Below, piece after piece: positions 11,315 through 24,159 of a DNA stretch of 64,000 bases. A program made the position numbers and the translations under genes. How positions within the stretch are numbered: position 1 is the first letter of the stretch; the number at the start of each line of letters is the position of its first letter. Under the pieces are notes generated by a model, which was given only the letters and a program-made list of their open reading frames with translations, was not told where the DNA came from and ran no database searches. This stretch comes from Rhodosorus marinus (Eukaryota; Rhodophyta; Stylonematophyceae; Stylonematales; Stylonemataceae): the NCBI GenBank assembly GCA_029953675.1, contig JAMWBK010000002.1, forward strand, positions 1,736,001 to 1,800,000. The letters run 5' to 3'.

Positions 11315-14300
11315 TCAAGAATCCAAAATTCTCACGTACAGAGCCCTGACACTAGACGGTAAATATTTCCCCCACTCGCTGAGCAATTCGTTTGCACCGG
11401 GACTCTGCCCAGCAGGAATGTTGCCTCTGAGCGTTTCGCGAAACCCTAGGAGTATCTCCCGAACTCGCTGATTCTCAGAATCGTGACCAATTTCCTTCAG
11501 TTCGCCGAGGTGTCGACGAAACTTGGCGTACTCGTTCTCACCCAGGGACATCCTTGTAGCTTTCAGAAGCCCGAGGACACCGGTGTTCCCACTACTAACC
11601 TTACTGAGGAGAAATCCGGTGACGAACCTCCTGTAATCATCTTTAAGATTGCTTGGTATAAACTGCAATAAATCTGCTCATTGGGAAGTGAAGAGAAAAA
11701 GCCGGAAACAGGTGCTCGTCAGGGCCTTGAAGCATTGCAAGGCTATGATCCATTTGTTCATCTCGCATGCGAAAAGGGGGCCCTACTATTGAGGATCAAT
11801 ATTCCATTCTCTGAGCTTCCGAAAAGACAATGAAGCTCACGCAAACAGGTCCGTACTTGTGCATGGTGCAGGTCTTTGCCTGTCTTTCTCAGGGTGCTCA
11901 CCCGCTTGGTTTCTCGGAGCAGCGCAAAAAAACTTTTGTACTTATCCGGACCTAATTCTCGCCTGATCATTGGCAGAAGATCCTGCACATGCTTGATCTG
12001 ACCTTGGTGTGCCCTGCTCTCCTTTGACTCCGTGACCGTTGCCTGCTGCTGGATGGCTTCCAGAAAGCCCTCAACCTTACATTTTGACCTCATTCGCTTG
12101 TTTTCAGCTGTTTCTCTCTCCTCAAGATCCCGTTTTCTCTGGAGAGTGAAAGGTGCCTGGTCGGCGCTGCGGAAAAAATGCACAAGTGACCTCTGGGTAA
12201 CCCCAAAGCTGTTCCACGCCGAAAAGTGTGGCCGTAGCCAAGAGGAAAACCTAGCTCGTGATTTCTCATCGAGAAATCTCTGATCGCACAAGAGAATAGC
12301 TCCATAATCGTTTCGGTGGCGAATGGCTCTTCCGACAGCCTGATTCACAGCTCTGAAAGCATTCTGCACATACCATTCCGACCCCGCCCGTTTCCCCCTT
12401 CGCCTCTCTAGATAGTCGCGCTTAAGGGAAACCTGATTGTGCCCACAGAGCAAACTGGTTGAGCGAAATACTCACAACATGCAAAATGATCTGGACGGAT
12501 TCGCAAGGCAACAAGGCTAGATCTGTCCGCCACAAGCTTACCTTCGGATCATTGAGAGTTGGATAAGGGATTCCGACCACAATCACACCGCGTGCAAGGC
12601 TGTCAGAGAAATCTAACCCTTCGCTTGTTTTCCCTCGACAAACAGCGAGTAGAATACTACCTCCCCTATCGCGAACATTGCTCTGATGCAGTTCAAGGGC
12701 CGCGTTAAATGAGCTGGAGTCCCTCGGTTCCAGCACGATTGGTTTCCTCCTATTCAGGCGCTCATAGAGCGACTCCTTTTCACCAATTGCACGTCTTCGC
12801 CATAGGGAAACCGACTTTCCAAGGATGTTATAGGACGAAAAGAACACGAGAATCCCTTCCGGAACAACTTGCGCTAATTCGAGTTAAGCGACAGCCACGA
12901 CAACCATGAGTAAGCAATCAAACTTTGTCACGCAGTTGTTGAAGCGTAAGGACAATGCTCAAGCCACAGCGGAACAAGCGGCCCAGATCCTACGGAGAAT
13001 CACGGGTCTGTGATTCTCCGCACGGGCCGGTGACAAAAAAAATGTTTTTATCGCAGCAAGGTACGCACCAAAGTTCATTATCGAAGATCCCAACTCGGCA
13101 AGATAGTCTTCAGAGTCCCTGTTCTTATACGACGAATTCAGGAAAACTCCTCGAGGGCCGCGCGGAACGCATGTCATCAGGGCTTGCCCCGTGCCTACGA
13201 CATGCGAATTTTCAAGCTTGACTTGAAAAGGGATGCCCATCTCCTTTTCAGTACCATCCAAAGGAGCGAGAGTGCCACTAGTCATCAGTATCGAACGGAC
13301 TCCTTTCCTCAGTATACTGTTCATCGATATTGCTGGGTTCATGCACCAAAGGGAAAGCGTTCGATTCCCCTTCTGATTGAACGATGGAAAATGCTGCCGC
13401 AAGGTACCAGGGTCGTTCTTTTCGGGCTCTATGCACACGCAAACACGGAAATCCTCGCGGAGAATTTCGGGTTCCAGATCAGAAGCAGTAGTAAGAGCCT
13501 CTGCCAGAGCGGTTAAGCCCGGAGCGTATTGACCTAAACAATCCGAGGAAGGGTTTGATCAGAGCGGTGGTCGGAAAACGAACTTGCTGATTTCATGTCA
13601 TCCTCTATACCAAGGCTGGAATCGTTCAGCAAATACTGACGGGCTGCTTCGACCTCGGATAGAACACCCTTCTCCTTGCCTGTTGCAACACTGGATTGAT
13701 CAAAGATCCTCAGGATCGCGTCTCCCATGCCCGAGAAGTACGTGCCTGCCTTAATTTCGACGTCTTTCACTCGCCCTTCAAGCGCTTGAAGGAAATTTCT
13801 AAGGAGCTCCGTATTGACTTGACTTTGCTCTCCGGTTCCTGCTCCGAAGGTCATCCTGTCAGGTTCATTCTCAATCCTTTGAATTTCCCGAAGGCAGGCT
13901 TCGCGGTGGTGCGACGTTAAGTCAAAACTCCGTGCTTCCATGCAGACAGAGTCCAGGTTATGAGCCTCATCAAAAATGACGATGTCCTTGTTCCAGTCAA
14001 TGTCCAGCCGATCCCTCGCGGCTGAGTCTACCACATAATTGTACGGCATGAGTATCAGATCCGCACTTTCGCGGGCATTCCTCGCAAGATAGTATGGACA
14101 GGCTCCTCGAATTCCTGCTATTCGCACCAAATCCTCAATATCAACAGGTGTCTTCACCACCCTCTGAACAAGCTCATCCTTCCGCGAGTCTAGTTCATTC
14201 TTGTGCATACACTTGTGGTTGGCTACGTATTGCGAGCACATTGCGTTCTGTGCACCAGTTGGAGCTTTGGAGACCTCTGGATGGATACAGAGTTGGGACC

Positions 14301-14817
14301 GAGAGCCAAGGACGGTCATCTTCGTCCTATACTTAGTTCGCTTTAACTCCCGCACAACTTGGGTCAATTGGCTATGCGTTCGGGAAGTGTAGATGATACG
14401 CGGGCCTGTTTTTGTAGTATTAATATCCCCTGCGTCAACTGCTGATTTGATCGTTACAAGACTAGAGCCTCCTTGCTCACCGCCTGTATGATCCAAACCC
14501 GAGGACAGACTCTGGCAAGCACGATCACCACGATCGCTTTTTGACAATGACGAAACGAAGGACGCGCGCCAAGCGAGGACTGCGCACAGTAAGCAAAGGG
14601 TTTTCCCCGTTCCGGTAGGGCTCTCGAGAAGCGCGTTACTTCCCATTTGAAGCGCCTGTACAACATGCTCCATGTACACCTTCTGGCACTCATAAGGGGT
14701 GAACGGGAAATTCACATCAAGACCGGAAACGTTAATCATAACCATAGTTGGGCGCCTTCCCTTTGGTGTTCGAAGTTGCCAATTTAGCAGCGCTTGTTGA
14801 CACCTCGTGATTTCCAC
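11315..14817 (-). CDS. RTEL1: RTEL1-type iron-sulfur DNA helicase
   Basis: Five exons (14817-13611, 13533-13069, 12873-12542, 12432-11787, 11673-11315) give 1002 residues with consistent phases. RTEL1 is a 5'-3' superfamily 2 helicase of the XPD/FANCJ group that dismantles D-loops, T-loops and G-quadruplexes during replication and telomere maintenance. Visible motifs: the family N-terminus GLDVNFPFTPYECQ, Walker A ESPTGTGKT (residues 65-73), SRTHSQL, the Fe-S cysteines after SRSQLCIHPEV and up to ACPYY, the DEAH box IFDEAHN, TSGTLAP, VCRGKTSEGLDFSD, and AVNQAVGRAIRHRNDYG (motif VI). The last two exons hold two harmonin-N-like domains, the feature that separates RTEL1 from DDX11, FANCJ and XPD. 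The true start may be Met25 (14745), nearer the usual RTEL1 N-terminus. No C-terminal RING or obvious PIP box is seen. Confidence 0.93.
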
Positions 14818-16894
14818 CCCAACCCTTTCCCGTCTAGAAGAACGCCGTCAGGGGCCAGATCTTAACCCGAGGCTTGCTTCTCAGCGAAGCCCATTTCTCA
14901 GTACAAAACGGAACTGGATCCAACTCCCCACTTTCCGCTACAAACCCCTGTTTCAACTTCCTCCAAACAATTTTGTCTCCTAAGAAACTCCAGCTACATG
15001 CGATCAGTCACACAATATAGGTCCCACTCCGCAACATTCTCAGACTCAGTGGCATCCACTTTTGACAGCTTCAAGCGTTGGCGGGAAATCCGTTTTCAAT
15101 CGTGTAGAGGTTTGTACAAATACTGACTTCGAAAGGTAGTAATAAAAACAATATCGAAAGGCTGTAATAAAAAAAATTTATCATAGTAGGGTAGACGAGC
15201 AGGAGTGGGGTTTTTTCCCATTTGCGTGGCAATGTATCTGCTCAAACACTATAAAAACAGTTGAAATCTCCGCCATTCTTCAAAAAAAAAAGGCGCAAAT
15301 TGGGCATGCCTAAAGCCCATATGGGATAATGTCATGTCAGAAGCTGACATATCGCTGTGATTCTTGGCTCTAAAGGAACTGCGGTGGGTTTACTGGCTTT
15401 ATTAGTGTTGCGTTGGCATAGCCTGAAAATGAACTAAGAACTAGGTAGGGAAGCGTGCAAACTAGCATGCCTGAAGTTGCACGCTGAGCGCAAAAGGGAG
15501 CTAGGACTGTCACTGAAATTGGTCTGGTCCCAAGATTTTCCACGTGGTGTCATGAGGGCCTAGAGACCCGGAACCTTTAGTATCAACCCCGTAGCCTTTA
15601 TTCGGCAGCTACCTACCGACCGCAGCACAGTCAATACTCTGAGTGCCTTCTAAACAAACCCAAACCCGTGTCCACCCAGGACACTGGCACCCAAAAGCGC
15701 CAGGACGTGGGGAACATAGTACGGAGAACCCCAGCGCCTACAGTGTACGACCGAAAACGCTCTGGGAAAAAGAACATCGTGCCTCGTATTTACAGCCAAC
15801 CTGGCGTTACCGTACCAAAACTTTCAGTAAGTCCAGCCCTCGCCAAGCCCAACGCCTCCTTATACCGCTCGAGATGTTGCGAAATTCAATGAGAAGCGCT
15901 GAGCGAGCTTGCTGGGAGGCGGACAAATTTTCCTGTTCAACGAGACGAGCCTACTGTAAGAACGCAGGCTATGAAATGAACACACCCTTTGGCACTGTTC
16001 AATTATTCCGATCCCCACCGAATTCCTCGCGTGCAGCTCCACCCTACATTCTTGTTTTCGGACGATGGCGTTGCGCAACAGCACGGGTCGCACGGAGGAA
16101 CTTGATATTCAAAGTCTGCCTCTTCAAAAGCCGACCTCTCAGTCAGTTTCGACAACCTGTCCTTATATCTAGTTTGGTTTTACTAGCCTAGATTTCAGTC
16201 TACGTGTGAATGGAGGCGTGTGATTTGGGCATTGCTCAATTTCTGCAGGTGGTTCTGGGCATATACTCGAGAAGCCTTCAGGTTAGGGAAACTCGATATG
16301 GATATCAGCACTCTTGCGTGAGGAGAGATCAATCGCAATCCTCCAAACTGGTGTGCAAATAGCGGTGGGACAAACTCTCTAGGATCAGGCTGAAGGCGGG
16401 TTTAAACCGTCCATCGGCATCGACTCTCGATGTTCGAAAAAATTGTGTTCTGACGTTACCGCGCTTCCCTCTAGAGTGAGAAGGGATGCTGCATGAGGGC
16501 CACTGTTCCAGACCGATATCGCGGTGTCTTAAGACGAAGGGAGAGTTATTACCAAACATGATAGTGCCTTTTCAAGGGGGCGCGAGGCTGGACGTCGCGG
16601 AGTGTGTTGGTGAGTCCCACTCTTCTCAGCGATGCACAGCGAATTCGAGCCTCCGTAAAGAGTTTCAGAAAGTGGCATGTCGCGAAGGAGTGAACGGGCT
16701 GGGAGGTTGTGGAGAATCGGTCAGCAAGCGCTTGTATGTGTGTTGTTCGTGCTTCGGCACTAGCACATCGCTTGGTACCCCTGATCATTGAGTGCTTTGG
16801 GTTCATGGACTCTGTTGGTTCTCGCTGGCTTCGGGAGTTGTTCCGCGAACGCCCTGACCGTCTTCAATCGTTGTTTACCCGCTTAAGTTTCCTG

Positions 16895-16945
16895 CTGTGG
16901 CGCATGAATGCCGCTTTGATGTTGGAGGCGCGAGTACTTCGCCGC
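16895..16945 (+). repeat. Dispersed repeat related to 58205-58450
   Basis: A stretch containing GCATGAATGCCGCTTTGATG followed by TTGGAGGCGCG matches two tandem units at about 58235-58275 and 58362-58405 (TATGAATGC[C/T]GCTT..., then GTTGGAGGC or ATTGGAGGC). A weaker match to the first half lies near 8676. This suggests a dispersed repeat family with copies over 40 kb apart. Confidence 0.6.
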
Positions 16946-16981
16946 GCTTAGTCTTTTTTTCCCCTCGGGGTTTTTTTTTTT

Positions 16982-17010
16982 TTTCAGCCTCCGATTAAAC
17001 CATTCATTCA
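16982..17010 (-). repeat. 29-nt exact copy of retroelement sequence
   Basis: The reverse complement of 16982-17010 is identical over 29 nt to plus-strand 2499-2527, inside the gypsy remnant; the shared core is GGTTTAATCGGAGGCTGAAA. In both places the repeat is flanked by an A/T homopolymer-rich run on the GGCTGAAA side. A diverged copy (TTTATTCGGAGGCTGAAC) occurs near 8700. It is probably a piece of the same mobile family. Confidence 0.65.
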
Positions 17011-18038
17011 TGTATGTGCGTGCGAAGATTGAGGACATGACCAAAACAGGGTTCGCTTGCTGAGCTTCAGGGCTGAATTTTTTTTCGCTATGCGAGAAGA
17101 TTGACATTCAGTCATTTCAGATCCACGTATCACTAACCACACGTACCGATGAGTTTCTGAAGTTTTGTCAACAAAAGGAATAACCCCCAAATCCCCGAAC
17201 CCGCAAAAAAAAATCAAGACCCTCCGGTTGTGAACCCCTGACAAGGATGTTTTGTTTGGCCGTAAAAAATCGCAATTTACCCTCCGCGAACTCGCAGAAG
17301 CGATTATGCCTCATAATACCAGACTAATACAAGGCTCTAAAATCGCAGAATCGAGACCCTCCTGGAGCGTGGTGTTGCGTAACCCCCGCAATATGCATCC
17401 TGAGGAATTGACCCAAATTTTATATCGAGCGGTACTCACACCCCCCCTCCTTGGAAGTGCACTAGCCCCAGCCTTCAATCTGGGCAGGGGTCAACGCCAA
17501 CGGCTGAGAGATACTATAGTTTTCTAGTTTTTAGGAACTATTCCAATCTTGCTTTTGTTGTTTTTAAGTATGGAAACATAGAAATTGGGATAGTAGGACA
17601 AATCAATTGGAATTCATGAACGAAAAACTAACCCGTTAACAGGATCTCACATATGGCCGAAAAACTTCATCATAACAAGAGCTGAGCTTGAGGATTTCTT
17701 CCAATTCAGAACACCCCTGCAAATTTTGTACACTCCAACAACTTATCCTCGGGTTTTCTTTTTGCAAAAAAGAGGATACTTAGGGAAAGGATTGAAGTAA
17801 GGGGGGGTTGCTTGGAAGGCTAGTCAAGAATTCTTGGTGGGGAAGCATTGTGGGGTCTCTGTTGCAGATACCATATAACAAAACAGCTTTCGAGCAGAAG
17901 ATCGAAGACTGGGGCTCCTTCAAAAGCTGAGTGGGGAGTTTGTGAGAGCGTTCTGCTTGCCAGGTTGATAAGAGATCTGTCAGGAGAAGTGAGGAAAGGT
18001 ACGCGAAGGCTAGGTTTCTTAAGCAACAGAGTGATATA

Positions 18039-19363
18039 ATGGCATTCGTTGGATCTGTGTCAGCGGCGAAACTTGGGTTTTCGTCCGCGATCTCCCAACG
18101 CGTTGGTCGCGATCGGTATGCGAAGAGAACCTCAAGGGCTTCTATGGGTCTTGCGATAAATCTGAAGGGTGGAGTTGAGACCTTCGCAGATGAGCTGGTT
18201 GAAACTGCTAACAAGATCGCATCGCCTGGTCATGGAATTCTGGCCGTTGATGAATCTACGAAGACGATTGGTAAGAGATTGGCGTCCATTGGTGTAGAAA
18301 ACACAGAGGAAAACAGGCAGGGATACCGCCAGCTTCTGTTCAACTGCCCTGGGCTGGGAGAGTACATTTCTGGCGCAATTCTTTTCGAAGAGACTCTGTA
18401 CCAATCCAGTACTGATGGCACTCCGTTTGTCGATTGCCTGAAGAGCGTCGGAGTTATTCCTGGAATCAAGGTGGACAAAGGTCTCTCGCCTCTAGGTGGA
18501 GCCGAATCATTTGAAACCTGGTGCACGGGTTTGGACGGACTCTCTGAGCGAGCAGCAGCTTACTACAAGCAAGGCGCACGATTTGCCAAGTGGAGGGCTG
18601 TACTTCAGATATCCAACAGCACTCCATCGAAACTTTCAATCGATGAAAACGCGTGGGGCCTCGCTCGATACGCGAAGACAGTTCAAGATCAAGGTCTCGT
18701 CCCAATCATCGAACCAGAGATTCTTATGGACGGAGATCATAGCATTGAACGCACTGCCGAGGTTCAGGAGGAGGTTCTTGCAACGGTCTACAAGTAAGTG
18801 TCACTGTACCAGAATCTTTGCCGGACTGTTTCCGTATGATCCGCAAGTAATAGTTGTGCCTCAGTGCCCTACGTTCAGGACTCATTGTATGCTATGGTTC
18901 TATTTTGTTCTTTAGGTTCTGCGACTTAAACGGCGTTTTCCTTGAGGGTTCTTTGTTGAAACCGAACATGACCGTACCTGGTGCTGAGTTCTCAGGCACC
19001 ACCAGCCCTGAAGAAATTGGAGCCTACACCGTGCGCACATTGGAACGACAGGTGCCACCATCTGTTCCCGGAATCATGTTTTTGTCCGGTGGAATGTCAG
19101 AGGAAGAGGCTTCTATCAACCTGAGCGTCATGAACAAAGCCCCGCGAAAGGGACCGTGGTCACTGTCGTTCTCCTACGGCAGGGCTCTCCAGCAAAGTTG
19201 CCTTAAGACCTGGCTTGGAAAGGAAGAAAACGTTGAGGCAGCCCAAGAGGCACTCCTTGCCCGTGCCAGAGCTAACTCTCAGGCAAACCTTGGCAAGTAC
19301 GCACCAGGGTCGGAGAAGTCACTTGATGCCCAGGGAACGTTTGAGAAGGGTTACAAGTACTAA
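18039..19363 (+). CDS. FBA: Class I fructose-1,6-bisphosphate aldolase, plastid-targeted
   Basis: Two exons, 18039-18793 and 18916-19363, encode 400 residues; the 122-bp intron splits a Lys codon. The enzyme reversibly cleaves fructose-1,6-bisphosphate to dihydroxyacetone phosphate and glyceraldehyde-3-phosphate, and in plastids it also serves the Calvin cycle. Class I motifs are clear: [39 protein letters not shown], and EGSLLKPNM with the Schiff-base lysine at about residue 267. The chain ends FEKGYKY, a C-terminal tyrosine as in plant plastid isoforms. The first 40 or so residues ([20 protein letters not shown] onward) are Ser/Ala/Arg-rich with an early Phe, a red-algal-type transit peptide. 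It is convergent with the glutathione S-transferase gene. Confidence 0.96.
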
Positions 19364-19699
19364 GTCGAGAAGATCTCCGATCGAGCACGATAAGAGATTG
19401 ATATTGTCTAGTTGACCCTTGGAGATTTGAGCGGGATACGAGCGTGACCTCAAGGACATAAACGTTTTTATAAAGAGAAGGATTTGTTTTTCATGGGTTG
19501 GCATCGAGAGTTCGAGACCACCACTTGGCTAAATCAATGGATGACCGAAACCGTTTGGGTCTGCTTGCGCTACTCTCCCATGTGGCCGCCCATAGACAAG
19601 GTACAAGGACAACGAAAACACGGTAGTCTTCAAGTTTACTTCCAGCAGACAGATGGCTCGACGAAAGCGAGCAACTTGTGGGGCGTAAGTAGCGTCTCA

Positions 19700-20466
19700 T
19701 CATGCGAGGAACTCGACTCCTTTGGCAAGGGCCGCGAATACTTTGTATCCACCTTCTCCCCAGTAACCACACTCTTTGACGCTCGGGCGAACGCGCATGT
19801 TCGAGACGAACCTGAACAGATTGGGGTACTCTTCAGGAGCGAGCTTGAGCAGGAGGAACTGCGAATTGAAGAATGGGAACAATACGAAGTCTGCGAGAGA
19901 GATATCACCGACAAGATAATCCTTTCCATCCAGGATTTTCTCCCAAACGTTCAGCTCCTGCTTGAGTTTCTGCACGGTTGGAAACAATCGAATATCAGAA
20001 TACAGTGACTGGTTGAGATCGGGCAATCTTTCAAGTCAGATTATAAAGCTGGCCTTTCACGAGCCAATCGTACCGCGATTCGTGGTGCGAGGCTCTCCTT
20101 TGTGCCACCTCCAAATAGGGCAGTCCCAGCAATTGCGTTCGGATTGAGTTTCTCGTGGTATTGCGCGATGTAGCTGAGACATTCGCCGAGCTCCTTTTTG
20201 GACGTAGGCAGCAGTGACTTCTTCCCGACGCCGTAAAGTTGCTGCAAGTACATCACGCAGGCAACCGACTCAGTGATGACACTATCGTCATCCTTAAGAC
20301 TGGGTACTTGCTTTCTCCAGTTGACAGCACCATAATCGTCTTGCTTATGATGTCCTTTCATTAGGTCCACAATCTCAACTTCATATTCGAGCTCCAGTTC
20401 CCTCAGCACTGTTTCAACTCGCAAGCAGTTGTCACTTGGATAAAATGTGTAGAGAGTGATACCCAT
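19700..20466 (-). CDS. GST: Glutathione S-transferase
   Basis: Two exons, 20466-20074 and 20008-19700, encode 233 residues, the usual GST length; the 65-bp intron is phase 0. The N-terminal thioredoxin-like domain starts ITLYTFYPSDNCLRVETVL, where Ser11 is the candidate catalytic residue, and has the cis-proline and glutathione-binding region QVPSLKDDDSVITESVAC (the ES pair). The C-terminal helical domain includes KDYLVGDISLADFVLFPFF, the N-capping box and hydrophobic staple (G.S.AD). The class is not certain; theta/phi-like is the best guess from the serine. The enzyme would conjugate glutathione to electrophiles. An alternative acceptor within the first 20 bp of exon 2 cannot be excluded. 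Confidence 0.9.
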
Positions 20467-20469
20467 CGC

Positions 20470-23060
20470 GGATCTTTAGTCTCGTTAAGTTATCTAACCG
20501 CACGCAGCCAAGCTTGGTCCTACACGTTCAGCTCGGCTGCTCGCAACTCCAATGCGCTCCAGCTGTTAAGCACCTCTGTTTATATCCTTAAGAGGATAAG
20601 TTGGACTTGTGCACCGCGGCCCGCCATTGGCTCTATGAATCGTTCTAAGTGTCGTTGCCGTTTTCCAAGAGAGCAATTCCTTCCTTTACCAGATCAGCAA
20701 ACCGAGCCATTGTAAAAGGACTTGTTTTGCTCGAGCGTTTTTATCTGTCTGGCAAGATGTGGTACGATTGAGACCTTCTCAAATGGAAAATTTCGGTTTC
20801 AGGTATTGCATATCAGCACGGCATACCACTATCTATGCTGTGATAGACCCGAATCTATCGATCAAAATTGCCATCTCTCAGCTAATCAGATGCAAGTGCT
20901 TTTTCAGCGTAGAATCCTTCGTCGCAATTCGCACACCCGCACCTTCGGCTAGCAGGAACGGAGGATCGCCTATTGCGTGATGCCTATAATCTTTGGAAAA
21001 AGTACTCTACTTTCCGCACCCCCGGATTTGTCAAGATACGGACGTGCTGTTGCCTGCTGTGCGACTTTTTTGGCGCTGTCGTTGCGCAACGTGATCGTGG
21101 GTATGGTATTCCAAGGATCATCGCACAACCGTAAATTCGTCCCTGCTGGTTTGCCAACCAACATTCCAGAATCTACAGTGTTTAACCTGTAAGCCCAGGA
21201 CGATCCCTTCGACAGAAACTCTGCGGTATCCAGCATTGCTGTCCCCAGATAGCAAAACTATGTACTTTGCTCTCACACAGACGGAATTGAATAAGATCGT
21301 TCGCGTTGAGATGCCGTAGAAACTAGCTGAAAGCATGAGGGCATGGGAAGACCGCAGGTCAGAAGGCTTCCGTTTTTGATCAACGTTTAGCCCGAGCTTC
21401 ACGGAACTTGTTTGATGAAGAGTTGTATATTGAGTCTACACTATGAGCGCGCAAAGCATCATCGGCCAGAAGAACTCTGCAAGCGGTAGGGTGATTTCTG
21501 CAGTCCAGAACGGGGAAGTAATGAATTTACGGAAACTACCCTAGTTCTCGGGCACGATAATTCTCTAAGCGAAAAACGCGAACGTGGTTTGAAGCAAAGT
21601 TAACTGGTTGAACCCACGACACACCAAAATGCGGTCCAGCATGACTTTCCACGACAAGCAAAGAGTTTCTCGGTTCCATTGTCTGCAAGAAAACTCTGCT
21701 GGTCATGATGTTGAGCTTCGCCTTGGGGAGCCGCCTGACTTTCATGAGATGTCGGCAGGTGCATGAGAACGCAGCCTTTTCATTGCGTCCAACAGACAGA
21801 CCTTTCTGAACGACCAACGCGCTCCTGTCCACTGGATAACTAGATCTATTGAGCTGTGCGGTACGGTTTTTTAAACTAAACATCATTCGCTGGCGAACAT
21901 TCAGAACTGAAACTGCGCGATGGCCTTATGCACAACTATCTCAATCCCTTCCGCCGCCGACATCGTGGGTTGACACCGTGATCCTTCCAGACGCGAGGAT
22001 ATAGCTCCTATTACATCGATCTCGGTGAACGGCATATGAGCTAGCCCCGATAGTTTCATAGGGTTTGAATTCTCGCGCGAAGGTCATGAATCATAGCATA
22101 TGAAAAAGCAGAAAAGCAGAAAGCCCTCTCGAAGTCCACGGGCTACAAGCGAAATTCTCCAGACCTTCCGATTGTTCACCAGCCATGAAAGCGCTCAGGA
22201 GCCCATCTTGCCTCAGCGTTTCTCCAATGGCCCGCGCAGTACGTGCTATGGGAAATTGTGTAGCAGTGGCAAGGGTGCTTTTGCCGCCTCGAATATGACC
22301 TGCTAAAGCAAACGAAAAAAATTACGCTTACCAAAATCTCACTGATTCCCCGAGCGAATATGAAGTTCATAAAATACGTCCCCCGAAAGACTCAACCCTT
22401 ACCCTTGACGCAGCAACACCGCCTGTCGAAAGGGATTCTAAGAACGCAATGGACTCAAGAAAGCGCATGAACGTGAAAGCGATGGCCTCCCTAACAAATG
22501 CCCTATGCACTAACAGGTTGCCGTGGGACCAAGTCGACGGGAGAAAAGCGAGGGAAGTTAAGGGCTCGCAGCTCTAGCCTCGATCGTTGCTCACCGTTCT
22601 CGTGGATAGGCCTCTCAGATATATCGGTCGAGGACGCCGTGAAGGGTGAATGTGTAGTGTACATGAATGCGATTTTTGTAGAGGTGGTTCGATCGGAAAG
22701 AGTGCGCTGAGTTTGAAATCGACGCGAACGTGTGGTCGGAGAGGTGGTTTCTGCTGTCTGATATCGAATTGCAACGATCGGCCTAGAGTCAGCAGGTTGA
22801 GATCGGGAGTACGTTCAGTGGTGGAGTGGCGGAGAGTGTCGATCCTTTGTGTTGGCGTTCGGAATGGAAAACTAGCTCGACTGACTGTTGTCCGAGTTGG
22901 CTCATGTTTTAGATTTCCTTTCGAGAGTCGACATTTTGAATAGGGTTTAGGCAAGTCGATTTGCTTGAAAGGCTGCGGACTTGGGCAGTTCCAGTTTTCC
23001 GCATTGTAGAAGATATTGTCATTCTTGTGTTGGTGATACCACGAGTTCAGTCTAGACACT
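20470..23060. other. Intergenic region, no supported gene
   Basis: About 2.6 kb. Several open frames of 70-215 codons exist on both strands, the longest at 22574-23221 minus. That one overlaps the first mL43 exon antisense and shows no domain, so I treat it as a shadow. I see no RNA gene or clear repeat. The 300 bp or so before 23066 should hold the mL43 promoter. Confidence 0.45.
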
Positions 23061-23065
23061 ACAAA

Positions 23066-24121
23066 ATGGCGAAATTCATGGGAAAAGCTGTCGAGTTGAA
23101 ACAGATGTGGGAATTGGAACGAGTTGTTTTCAAGTACAGCTCCGATCATGTTGGAAGCCGACGGGCTCGGGCCTTTGTGGAGAAAGGCTTTTTGAACGAG
23201 TTTGCTGAGCAGAACCCACAACTGAGCGTAGTAACGGTTCCGTTTAGGAGAAAACCCAGAGTCATTGGCGAATATGGTATGCGAGGCATTCCGGTAATTT
23301 GTTTTAGTCTTCTGCTGGTTTCAATTCTCCTTGTCCAGAGTTCCACACCTCAACGCGAAGCGGGAAAGAAACGCACTCGGTGCAGGATTCAGAGAATCGA
23401 ACTAACGACCTAATCGCCCGTCCCCTGTTCTATTCTATTCCTTAGTTGGCGGATATCAACGCAAGATGCTGCTGAAGGAATTCGGGGACGAAGAAATACT
23501 CAGAACCCTGAATTATCTACGAGATGCCGGCAGCAGGTTAAGGCGAAAGCACAATCTCCTCACAAGGAATACTCTGAGTACGCGCCTGCGCACCGTCCAA
23601 GGACTATGGAAGGGAGGACCAGATCTGTGGAAGGACTCTGTCCCGAACACGACTATACGGGATGAAGATGAAAATTTTCAGCGCAAACTTTTCCGGAAAA
23701 TCAGTTCAGAAATCGGAAGGGAGGGAGTCCTGAAAGTACTGCGTGGCCTCAGGGCCAAGGAAACTCGCGCTAGCAAGAGGCTTATAGCCACAGAATCTGA
23801 CAAAATGGCTAAGCCATCTCGAGAGTCGCTCCGAACTTACTACACCGATGTGTACCTGCCCACGCTGCTTGAACGGGAGAAGAACGACCGGTTCCGGGTA
23901 AGCTGAAAATTGTTCACGGGATAAAAGCAAATGATGATCAGACTCTCCCAGCAGTTGACAGGATGTGTTTTTTCGTCTATTCCTGCAAAATTCAGGGTCA
24001 GCCAACCGCTAGTGCTTCAACGACAGCTGCTAGGAAACTGGCTAGTACTAAAGCTGCTTCCCGCGAAGGTCTCGAAGGCGACGAAGACGAGGACGAAGAC
24101 GAGGACGAAGACGAGGACGAA

Positions 24122-24159
<38 letters not shown>

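Larger units (their letters stand above)
14820..18038. other. Long intergenic region with repeat debris
   Basis: About 3.2 kb without a supported gene. Open frames at 15643-16191, 16486-16791 and 17252-17527 (plus) have no recognisable domains and are contradicted by frames on other strands. The block at about 15592-15622 repeats a segment from 4054-4085, and 16895-17010 holds two dispersed repeats listed separately. The last few hundred bases are upstream sequence of the aldolase gene; no TATA box is obvious. Confidence 0.5.

Noticed and set aside
15643-16191. 182-codon plus-strand ORF
   Set aside because: No domain; composition is irregular, and other frames over the same bases look equally plausible. 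The region begins with mobile-element debris.
22574-23221. 215-codon minus-strand ORF
   Set aside because: Antisense to mL43 exon 1 and its leader, with no recognisable domain.
23380-23430. tRNA-like B-box (GTTCGATTC on the minus strand)
   Set aside because: The flanking bases cannot form a T-arm stem, and no A-box or cloverleaf is present. It lies inside the first mL43 intron.
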